NCBI RefSeq assembly: GCF_000515115.1
Contig: NZ_AZXF01000016.1
Location: 1 to 64,000 of the forward strand
DNA: 64,000 nucleotides
Direction: 5' to 3'
Source of the DNA: Nocardiopsis sp. CNT312
GTDB taxonomy: Bacteria > Actinomycetota > Actinomycetes > Streptosporangiales > Streptosporangiaceae
Under the pieces are notes generated by a model. The model worked only from the letters and a program-made list of their open reading frames with translations, searched no databases and was not told the DNA's origin. Positions 57,298 through 64,000 of this stretch are shown in pieces. Positions within the stretch are counted from its first letter, which is position 1; each line of letters starts with the position of its first letter. Made by a program: the position numbers and the translations under genes.

Positions 57298-58208
57298 AGG
57301 GGGAGGCTCCGGTCCAGGTGGGAACGGATGGACCGGATGTGCTCGGGGCCGGTGCGGCAGCATCCGCCCACGAGCACGGCGCCCTCCGCGCACCACCGGG
57401 CGGCCGCCCTGCCGAACGCCTCGGGGTCGCCCGTACCGGTCCAGCGCCGCCGCCGGACGTCCCACACCTCGCCCGAGTTGGGGTAGGCCACCGCGGGCAG
57501 GCCCGCCGAGGCCACCGTGCGCACCGCCTCGGCGGCGAACGGGGGCGCGGTGCAGTTGACCCCCACCGCCACCAGAGTACCGTCGGCGTGCCACGGGGCC
57601 AGCTCGGCGGCCACCTCGCGCAGGGAGGTGCCGTCGCTGATGTGGCCGCCGTCGGAGCAGGTGAAGCTCAGCCACGTGCGCACCCACGGCGTCTCCGCCA
57701 TCAGGCGCACCAGGGCCCGCGCCTCGGGCAGGGACGGGACCGTCTCGCACGCCACCAGATCGGCCCCGGCGCCGGCCAGCAGGTGCCAGCGCTCGCGGTG
57801 CCAGTCCACCAGCGCGTCCTCGTCCAGGCCGTAGCGGCCGGTGTACTCGGACCCGTCCGCGCGCGCCGCGCCGTAGGGGCCCACCCCCGCGGCGACGAGC
57901 CCCGAGCCGAAGGCGTCCCGCTCCCGCAGGGCCAGCTCCACCGAGGAGGCCACCAGTGCCCGTGCCCCGGCCTCCCCGAACCCCCGGGCGGCCAGCTCCG
58001 GCAGGCTCGCCTGGTACCCGGCGGCGATCACCACGTCCGCCCCCGCCTCCAGGTACTCCCTGTGCACGCGGCGCACCGCCTCCGGGGCTTCGGCCAGCAG
58101 CCGCGCCGACCACAGACCGCCTCCCAGGTCGTACCCGTAGGACTCCAGACGTGTTGCCAGGCCGCCGTCCACCACCAGCGGCCGCTCCCCGAACACGCAC
58201 GCGGCCAT
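57294..58208 (-). CDS. mmuM: homocysteine S-methyltransferase
   Basis: 304 residues from ATG 58208 (G-rich site upstream); GTG 58217 is an alternative. LVVDGGLATRLESYGYDLGG, GYQASLPELAARGFGEAGA, VACETVPSLPEARALVRLM, the zinc-ligand Cys in VGVNCTAPPF and the Cys pair in LVGGCCRTGPEHI are the family signatures. It methylates homocysteine, usually with S-methylmethionine. It lies antisense inside the dcw cluster, between ftsI and murE, which are normally adjacent. Confidence 0.92.
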   Translation of the reverse strand: MAACVFGERPLVVDGGLATRLESYGYDLGGGLWSARLLAEAPEAVRRVHREYLEAGADVVIAAGYQASLPELAARGFGEAGARALVASSVELALRERDAFGSGLVAAGVGPYGAARADGSEYTGRYGLDEDALVDWHRERWHLLAGAGADLVACETVPSLPEARALVRLMAETPWVRTWLSFTCSDGGHISDGTSLREVAAELAPWHADGTLVAVGVNCTAPPFAAEAVRTVASAGLPAVAYPNSGEVWDVRRRRWTGTGDPEAFGRAAARWCAEGAVLVGGCCRTGPEHIRSIRSHLDRSLPL

Positions 58209-58336
58209 CGCCGCCACCCCCCGTCTCCCGGCAGTCTGCCACGCGGACGCACCTTGCGTAACCTGGGAGAAACCCCCGCAGGGGGATTACGCGTCGGTCG
58301 CAGCGTGGAAATTACCGAGCGGGCCTCCGCAGCCGT

Positions 58337-58342
58337 TAACCT
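58337..58342 (+). promoter_or_regulatory. candidate -10 for a leaderless murE transcript
   Basis: TAACCT ends six bases before GTG 58349, with no ribosome binding site between. It fits a separate promoter for murE downstream of the antisense gene. A -35 is not convincing. Confidence 0.35.
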
Positions 58343-58348
58343 CCACTC

Positions 58349-60022
58349 GTGCCACCGGTAATGCGACCTGAACACACTCAGCCACGTCCGCTCTCCGCCC
58401 TGGCGACGCTGCTCGGGCCGGGAACCACGCTCCTGCGCCCGCACACGGGCGCCGAATCCGCCGCCGAGGTGCCCGGCGAGGAGGTACGCGGCATCACCCA
58501 CGACTCTCGCCGGGTCGGCCCCGGCGACCTGTACGCGGCACTGCCCGGGACACGGGTCCACGGCGCCGTCTTCTGCGCCCAGGCGGCAAAGGCGGGCGCC
58601 GCCGCCGTCCTCACCGACCCCGAGGGCGCGGAACGGGCGTCGGAGACCGGCCTGCCGGTCCTGGTCGTCCCCGACGCGCGGGCCGCGCTCGGCACCGTGG
58701 CGGCGTGGGTCTTCGGCGACCCCGCACGGGACCTGCTCCTGATCGGTACCACCGGGACCAGCGGAAAGACCACCATCACCTACCTGGTGGAGTCCGGTCT
58801 GCGCCGGGCCGGCATGAGCACCGGCCTCATCGGAACCGTCGAGATGCGCGTCGGCGACGAGCGCGTCGCCTCCTCGCTCACCACCCCGGAGGCCACCGAC
58901 CTGCACGGCTTGTTCGCTCTCATGCGTGAACGCGGCGTGGCCGCCGCGGCCATGGAGGTCTCCAGCCACGCCCTGGCCCTGGGGCGGGTCGGCGGCACCC
59001 GCTACGACGTCGCCGTCTTCACGAACCTGTCCCAGGACCACCTGGACTTCCACACGGACCTGCGCGACTACTTCGAGACCAAGGCCCGACTGTTCACCCC
59101 CGAGTACTGCGAGATCGCCGTCGTCAACACGGACGACCGCTTCGGCCGCGCGCTCGTGGACATGGTGCGCGCCGACGGAGCCGTCCCCGTCACCACGTTC
59201 GGTGTGGAGGGCTGCTCGGACGCCGCGTCGGCCAACGGGATACCGGTCGACTGGCGCGCCGTCGACGTGGTCCTGGGGGTGACCGGTAGCACCTTCCGCG
59301 TCGTCGGCCCCGGCGGCATGGAGGCGGCCGCCTCCGTCGCCCTGCCTGGGCCCTTCAACGTCTCCAACGCCATGGCCGCGATCGTCGGCCTGGTCGAGGC
59401 CGGGATCCCCCTGGACACGGCGATCTCCGGGGTCGCCGCCGCCCCCGGGGTCCCCGGCCGCATGGAGCCCGTGGTGGTCCGCACCGTGCCCGGTGCCGAA
59501 CAGGACGTCACCGCCATCGTTGACTACTCCCACAAGCCGGGGGCGATCGAAGCGGTCCTGTCCGCCCTGCGCACCACCACACGGGGCCGGCTCACGATGG
59601 TCGTGGGATGCGGAGGCGACCGGGACCGCGTCAAACGTCCGCTCATGGGCGAGGCGGCCGCCCGGCTCGCCGACCAGGTGATCATCACCAACGACAACCC
59701 CCGCAGCGAGGACCCCGTCGCGATCGCCGCCGCAGTGCTGGAGGGCGTGGCCAAGGTGCCCGAGGAACAGCGCGCGCACGTGACCGTCGAACTCGACCGT
59801 GCCGAGGCCATCGCCCTGGCCGTGGACCGCGCCGGGGCCGGCGACGTGATCGTCGTGGCCGGGAAGGGGCACGAGACCGGCCAGTACGCCAAGGGGCGCG
59901 TGGTGCCCTTCGACGACCGCGAGGTGCTCGCCCGGGCTCTGGAGGAGCGCCTCAGGGCCAGCGCCCGCGAACGTCTCGGCCTCGCCCTCCAGGACATCCA
60001 CAGGGTGCCCGGCGAGGGGTGA
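58349..60022 (+). CDS. murE: UDP-MurNAc-L-Ala-D-Glu:meso-DAP ligase MurE
   Basis: 557 residues from GTG 58349; ATG 58361 is an alternative. P-loop GTTGTSGKTTITYL, EVSSHALALGR, TNLSQDHLDFH and the specificity motif DNPRSEDP, characteristic of meso-diaminopimelate addition rather than lysine, are present. This makes the peptidoglycan DAP-type. It is separated from ftsI by the antisense mmuM gene and from murF by a hairpin and 349 bases. Confidence 0.95.
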   Translation: MPPVMRPEHTQPRPLSALATLLGPGTTLLRPHTGAESAAEVPGEEVRGITHDSRRVGPGDLYAALPGTRVHGAVFCAQAAKAGAAAVLTDPEGAERASETGLPVLVVPDARAALGTVAAWVFGDPARDLLLIGTTGTSGKTTITYLVESGLRRAGMSTGLIGTVEMRVGDERVASSLTTPEATDLHGLFALMRERGVAAAAMEVSSHALALGRVGGTRYDVAVFTNLSQDHLDFHTDLRDYFETKARLFTPEYCEIAVVNTDDRFGRALVDMVRADGAVPVTTFGVEGCSDAASANGIPVDWRAVDVVLGVTGSTFRVVGPGGMEAAASVALPGPFNVSNAMAAIVGLVEAGIPLDTAISGVAAAPGVPGRMEPVVVRTVPGAEQDVTAIVDYSHKPGAIEAVLSALRTTTRGRLTMVVGCGGDRDRVKRPLMGEAAARLADQVIITNDNPRSEDPVAIAAAVLEGVAKVPEEQRAHVTVELDRAEAIALAVDRAGAGDVIVVAGKGHETGQYAKGRVVPFDDREVLARALEERLRASARERLGLALQDIHRVPGEG

Positions 60023-60371
60023 GCGGACCTCGGCGGGCGACGCGCCGGGGCGCGCGTACCGCACCCCGGCGCGCTGCGCGCTGATCGTTGTGTTCTGCGT
60101 GCTCGGACGGGTTACGAAGTGGCGCATATTGCTCCACACGGGCCCCAGGAGGACCCCGGACACCCCAACATGTTCTAAGGTAGGCAATCGCAGCCCGGAA
60201 ACGTGTCGCCCACGGTGGCTCACACGGCAGCGGCGAGGGCCGCGCTGCTCGGTACGGCCCCTACGACACCGCACACGGTATCCGCGGTGCTTTCCCCTGA
60301 CCTGAAACTCCGGCCGGGCGGCCGAGCGCCCCCTGCGGCGCCGTGAGCCGGGCCTGACATGAGGAGTGGAT
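60023..60371. other. murE-murF intergenic region (349 bp)
   Basis: No gene seen. A perfect 10-bp hairpin (60041-60073) follows murE. Beyond it lie a TAAGGT hexamer near 60176 and the murF ribosome binding site GAGGAG at 60361; no convincing full promoter was found. Confidence 0.4.
60041..60073 (+). terminator. 10-bp hairpin after murE
   Basis: CGCGCCGGGG (60041-60050) and CCCCGGCGCG (60064-60073) pair perfectly around a 13-base loop, just after the murE stop. Confidence 0.5.
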
Positions 60372-61826
60372 TTGATCGCGCTCACGCTCGATCGGATCGC
60401 CGAGATCACCCAGACCGCCATCGGCGGATCGGCGCGCCCCGACAGTGTCGTCGACGGTCCCGTCGTCATCGATTCCCGCGGAGCGGCACCGGGTGCGCTC
60501 TTCGTGGCCCTCAAGGGCGAACGCGTGGACGGGCACGACTTCGCCGCCGCCGCGGTTGAGGCAGGTGCGGCGGCTGTCCTGGCCTCCCGGCCCGTCGACG
60601 CGCCCCACCTGCTGGTGGACGGCGGAGGGGACGAGGCGGTCGTTGCGGCCCTGGCCCGCCTGGCCGCCTACGTGGCCAGAGAGCTGAGCGACCCCGCCCG
60701 GGGTACGGACGCCGCCCAGATCGTCGGGATCACCGGTTCCTCCGGAAAAACCACCACCAAGGACCTCGTCGCCCAGGTCGTCGGCGGCCTCGGCCCCACC
60801 GTGGCACCCGCCGGATCGTTCAACAACGAGATCGGCCACCCGCTCACGGTGCTGCGCGCCGACACCGGCACCCGCCACCTCGTCCTGGAGGTCGCGGCCC
60901 GCGGGATCGGGCACATCGCCCACCTGTGCCGTGTGGCACCGCCCCGCATCGGGGTGGTCCTCAACGTCGGCAGTGCCCACATGGGCGAGTTCGGCGGCCG
61001 GGACGCCATCGCCCGCGCCAAGGGGGAACTCGTCGAGGCGCTCCCGCCCGGCGGGGAGCGGCGCGGCGGCGGTGGCGTGGCCGTCCTCAACGCCGACGAC
61101 CCCCGAGTGAACGCGATGGCCGCGCGTACCCGGGCCAGGGTGGTCACCTACGGTCTGGCCGAGGACGCCGACGTACGCGCCTCGGATGTGCTCCTGGAGG
61201 ACACCGGGGCCCCCTCCTTCACTCTTCACCTGGACGGTTCCACCGCCCGGGTGCGGTTGGCGCTCGTGGGCGCCCACCAGGTACACAACGCGTTGGCGGC
61301 CGCCGTGGTCGCCGACGAACTCGGCATGGACATCGAGGCGATCGCCGCCGCACTCGGCGCGGCGGTCCCGGCGAGCCGGTGGCGCATGGAAGTCACCGAG
61401 CACGACGGCGTCACGCTCGTCAACGACGCCTACAACGCCAACCCCGAGTCCATGCGCGCGGCACTGACCACCCTGGGCGCCCTCGCACGGGAGCGGCGCT
61501 CCATCGCCGTGCTCGGCCTCATGGGCGAGCTCGGGGAGCAGGCCCACCAGGCGGAGCACGAACGGGTGGGGGAGATGGCCGCCGAGACCGGCGTGTCCCA
61601 CCTGGTCGTGGTCGGCGAGGGGGCCGAGGGGATCGCCGTCGGCGCCGAGCGCGCCGCCCGCGACGGTCGGTGGCGCGGCGAGTGCGTCCGGGTTCCGGAC
61701 GCCGAGCGGGCGGCCCCGGCCGTGCGCGAGCGGATGCGTGCAGGAGACGTCGTCATTGTGAAGGGATCGAGGGTGGCAGCGCTCGAAAGGGTTATCGACC
61801 TCATCACCAAGGGTGATGCCCAGTGA
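60372..61826 (+). CDS. murF: UDP-MurNAc-tripeptide:D-Ala-D-Ala ligase MurF
   Basis: 484 residues from TTG 60372, with GAGGAG five bases upstream; GTG 60366 falls inside that site. VVIDSRGAAPGALFVALKGE, P-loop GITGSSGKTTTKDLVAQV, GSFNNEIGHPLTVL, NVGSAHMGEFGG and DAYNANPESMRAAL are present. It adds D-Ala-D-Ala to complete the pentapeptide. The stop overlaps the mraY GTG (GTGA). Confidence 0.95.
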   Translation: MIALTLDRIAEITQTAIGGSARPDSVVDGPVVIDSRGAAPGALFVALKGERVDGHDFAAAAVEAGAAAVLASRPVDAPHLLVDGGGDEAVVAALARLAAYVARELSDPARGTDAAQIVGITGSSGKTTTKDLVAQVVGGLGPTVAPAGSFNNEIGHPLTVLRADTGTRHLVLEVAARGIGHIAHLCRVAPPRIGVVLNVGSAHMGEFGGRDAIARAKGELVEALPPGGERRGGGGVAVLNADDPRVNAMAARTRARVVTYGLAEDADVRASDVLLEDTGAPSFTLHLDGSTARVRLALVGAHQVHNALAAAVVADELGMDIEAIAAALGAAVPASRWRMEVTEHDGVTLVNDAYNANPESMRAALTTLGALARERRSIAVLGLMGELGEQAHQAEHERVGEMAAETGVSHLVVVGEGAEGIAVGAERAARDGRWRGECVRVPDAERAAPAVRERMRAGDVVIVKGSRVAALERVIDLITKGDAQ

Positions 61827-62896
61827 TCGGTATCGCCATCGCGGCGGCGATCTCACTGATCGTGTCCATGGCGCTGATGCCGCCGCTGATCAAACTCCTC
61901 TACCGTTTCAAGTTCGGCCAGGAGGTCCGCGACGACGGGCCCGAGGGACACAAGACCAAGCAGGGCACGCCCACCATGGGCGGTATCGTCATCATCCTCG
62001 GTGCGGTACTGGGCTACTTCGGCTCCCACCTCGCACTGTGGCTGATCCAGCCCTCCGCCACAGGCCCCACCGCCTCCGGTCTGCTCGTGATGTTCCTCTT
62101 CGTGGGGATGGGCTGCGTCGGCTTCCTCGACGACTTCATCAAGATCTACAAGCGCCGCAGCCTGGGTCTGCGCAGCGGTGCGAAGATGGTCGGCCAGGCC
62201 GTGGTCGGCGTGGGCTTCGCCTACGGCGTCACCATGTTCCCCAACGGCTACGGCTACACCCCCGCCGCCCCCAGCCTCTCCCTCCTCCGAGACTTCGGCC
62301 CCCCGCTGATGATCGGCCTGTTCATCCTCTGGGCCCTGTTCCTCATCGTCGGCTTCTCCAACGCGGTCAACCTCACCGACGGCCTCGACGGCCTGGCCAC
62401 CGGTGCCACCATCCTGTCCCTGGTCGCCTACGTCCTCATCGGCAACTGGCAGTTGCGCCAGTCCTGCGTGGCATACCTCGCGGACAACTGCTACACGGTC
62501 CGCGACCCCCTGGACCTGGCGGTGGTCGCGGCGGCGGCGCTCGGCTCGTGCATCGCGTTCCTGTGGTTCAACGCCCCGCCCGCGAAGATCTTCATGGGCG
62601 ACACCGGCTCCCTGGCCCTGGGCGGCCTCATCGTCGGCCTGGCCATCACCACCCGGACCCAGCTCCTGCTGCTGCTCATCGGCGGCCTCTTCGTCATCAT
62701 CACCATGTCGGTGATGATCCAGATCGGCTCCTTCCGCCTCACCGGCAAGCGCGTGTTCCGTATGGCCCCCCTACAGCACCACTTCGAGCTCAAGGGGTGG
62801 GCCGAGACGACCATCGTGATCCGCTTCTGGATCATCCAGGGCCTGTTCGTGGCGATCTCGATCGGACTGTTCTACCTGGAATGGATGCCGAGGTAA
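61823..62896 (+). CDS. mraY: phospho-MurNAc-pentapeptide transferase MraY
   Basis: 357 residues, about ten membrane helices. Catalytic motifs: QGTPTMGGIVII, FLDDFIKIYKRRSLGLRSG, SNAVNLTDGLDGLATG, IFMGDTGSLALGG and PLQHHFELKGW. It transfers phospho-MurNAc-pentapeptide to undecaprenyl phosphate, forming lipid I at the membrane. It is translationally coupled to murF, and its TAA stop overlaps the murD ATG. Confidence 0.95.
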   Translation: MIGIAIAAAISLIVSMALMPPLIKLLYRFKFGQEVRDDGPEGHKTKQGTPTMGGIVIILGAVLGYFGSHLALWLIQPSATGPTASGLLVMFLFVGMGCVGFLDDFIKIYKRRSLGLRSGAKMVGQAVVGVGFAYGVTMFPNGYGYTPAAPSLSLLRDFGPPLMIGLFILWALFLIVGFSNAVNLTDGLDGLATGATILSLVAYVLIGNWQLRQSCVAYLADNCYTVRDPLDLAVVAAAALGSCIAFLWFNAPPAKIFMGDTGSLALGGLIVGLAITTRTQLLLLLIGGLFVIITMSVMIQIGSFRLTGKRVFRMAPLQHHFELKGWAETTIVIRFWIIQGLFVAISIGLFYLEWMPR

Positions 62897-64000
62897 TGCC
62901 GCACCACCGCTCCGCCTTCGAGGGAAGGCACGTCTGTGTCGCCGGCCTGGGTGTCTCCGGTCCCCCCGTGGCCCGGGTGCTCTTGGAGCGCGGGGCGCAC
63001 GTGGTCGTCGTCGACGGCCGCGACGACGGCACCACCCGTCCGGTGGCCGCCGAGCTGACGGCGGCCGGGGCCGAGGTCGTCCTCGGCGACACGCCCCTGC
63101 CGCACCCCTGTGACCTGGTCGTCACCTCGCCCGGGTGGCGCCCCGACTCCTCGCTCCTGGTCCGGGCCGCCGAGGCGGGCCTCGAGGTGATCGGGGACGT
63201 GGAGCTGGCCTGGCGGCTCAAGCCCGCCGACCAGGTGTGGCTGGCCATCACGGGTACGAACGGCAAGACCACCACCGTCCGCATGCTGGAGGCGATGCTT
63301 CGCGCGGACGGGCGCGACGCGCTCGCCGTGGGCAACGTGGGCACCCCCGTCGTCGACGCCGTGCTGCCCGACGCCGACGGCCGCGTCCACGACGTCCTGG
63401 CGGTGGAGCTGTCCAGCTTCCAGCTGCACTGGTCCTCCACCCTGGCCCCCCATGCCGCTGCCGTCCTCAACGTCGCCCCCGACCACCTGGACTGGCACGG
63501 CGGGATCACCGCCTACGCCCGGGCCAAGGGCCGGATCTTCGCCCGCGGCACCCTCCGCGTGGCCAACACGGCCGACGCCTGGTCCATGCGCCTGGCCGAG
63601 GAGGACGGCGACCCGCACACACCCCTGGTCGGGCTCCGTCTGGACACCCCCCGGGCGGGGGAGCTGGGGGTGGTCGAGGACCTGCTGGTCGATCGCGCCT
63701 TCGTCGAGGACCCGTCGAGCAGCGCCGAGGAACTCGCGAACCTGGCCGACGTGCGCCCCGCTGCCCCCCACAACGTGGCCAACGCCCTGGCCGCCGCCGC
63801 TCTGGCGCGCTCCGTCGGGGTGGCCCCCGCCTCGGTGAGGGCCGGACTGGCCGCGTTCGTCCCCGAACCGCACCGCATCGCCCACGTCGCCGCCGTGGCC
63901 GGGGTCGACTACGTCGACGACTCCAAGGCCACCAACCCGCACGCCGCGGCGGCTTCGCTCGGCGCCTACCCCTCCGTGGTGTGGGTCGCCGGCGGGCTGC
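62896..64000 (+). CDS. murD: UDP-MurNAc-L-Ala:D-Glu ligase MurD, cut by window end
   Basis: 368 residues visible from ATG 62896 (TAATG overlap with mraY). VCVAGLGVSGPPVARVLLER, TSPGWRPDSSLLVRAAEAG, P-loop AITGTNGKTTTVRMLEAML, ELSSFQLHWSSTLAP, VAPDHLDWHGG and VDYVDDSKATNPHAAAASL are MurD signatures. It adds D-Glu to UDP-MurNAc-L-Ala. The last part of the C-terminal domain lies beyond the window. Confidence 0.93.
   Translation, partial: MPHHRSAFEGRHVCVAGLGVSGPPVARVLLERGAHVVVVDGRDDGTTRPVAAELTAAGAEVVLGDTPLPHPCDLVVTSPGWRPDSSLLVRAAEAGLEVIGDVELAWRLKPADQVWLAITGTNGKTTTVRMLEAMLRADGRDALAVGNVGTPVVDAVLPDADGRVHDVLAVELSSFQLHWSSTLAPHAAAVLNVAPDHLDWHGGITAYARAKGRIFARGTLRVANTADAWSMRLAEEDGDPHTPLVGLRLDTPRAGELGVVEDLLVDRAFVEDPSSSAEELANLADVRPAAPHNVANALAAAALARSVGVAPASVRAGLAAFVPEPHRIAHVAAVAGVDYVDDSKATNPHAAAASLGAYPSVVWVAGGL

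Overview
This is about 64 kb of very high-GC actinobacterial chromosome. GTG and TTG starts, GGAGG-type ribosome binding sites, meso-DAP-type cell-wall genes and the gene order all fit a Streptosporangiales/Nocardiopsaceae genome (Nocardiopsis-like). That placement is an inference from gene order and composition; no 16S or other marker search was possible. No tRNA, rRNA or CRISPR array was seen.

Layout. (1) 1-3.9 kb is a lower-GC accessory patch: the tail of a gene cut by the window edge, an orphan membrane protein, an IS5-like transposase remnant fused to a 5'-truncated RHS/YD-repeat polymorphic-toxin module, and an overlapping membrane protein that is its likely immunity partner. (2) 3.9-5.0 kb holds two genes with single-base indels in C-runs (a PPOX-type oxidoreductase and an unknown protein) and a strong operator-like palindrome. 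(3) 5.0-9.4 kb is a four-gene minus-strand operon: an NrtR-like regulator with a degenerate Nudix box, a J-domain/pseudokinase-like protein, a vWA protein and a divergent PurA paralogue. This is the best candidate in the window for an undescribed system. (4) 9.5-16.3 kb has an orphan Phd/YefM antitoxin followed by ruvC-ruvA-ruvB-yajC-apt-relA; secD and secF, expected between yajC and apt, are absent and a perfect 18-bp hairpin sits there. (5) 16.2-21.1 kb has a MITE-like element, an F420/DDN protein, a CoA-transferase/acyl-CoA dehydrogenase pair, a SAM methyltransferase and a DinB-fold protein. (6) 21.1-27.1 kb has priA, divergent from fmt-rsmB, then a GNAT acetyltransferase and rpe. (7) 27.3-34 kb has a PAP2 phosphatase, an FMN riboswitch with ribE-ribBA-ribH, a second MITE-like copy, a PH-domain protein and XdhC/MocA-like genes. 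(8) 34-40 kb has an aldose epimerase, a membrane Ser/Thr kinase, DUF2470, divergent yceI/marR around a palindrome, and an SseB-like protein. (9) 40-45 kb is the shikimate/translation block: prepilin peptidase-aroC-aroK-aroB-efp-nusB. (10) 45-48 kb has a methyltransferase, DNA polymerase IV and DUF3040. (11) 48-64 kb has moxR-DUF58-transglutaminase (minus strand) divergent from the dcw cluster: mraZ-rsmH-ftsL-ftsI, an antisense homocysteine S-methyltransferase, then murE, murF-mraY-murD (cut by the window end).

How the genes work together. Most of the window is core metabolism and growth: Holliday-junction processing, stringent response, initiator-tRNA formylation, riboflavin, chorismate and peptidoglycan/division. 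Regulatory signals visible directly include an FMN riboswitch, four 10-bp-spaced TGGRG repeats over the mraZ promoter that match the known MraZ operator pattern, a MarR-type palindrome, an inverted repeat before the NrtR-like gene, and many perfect GC-rich hairpins without U-tracts at gene ends. The left 5 kb is variable, mobile-element-associated DNA.
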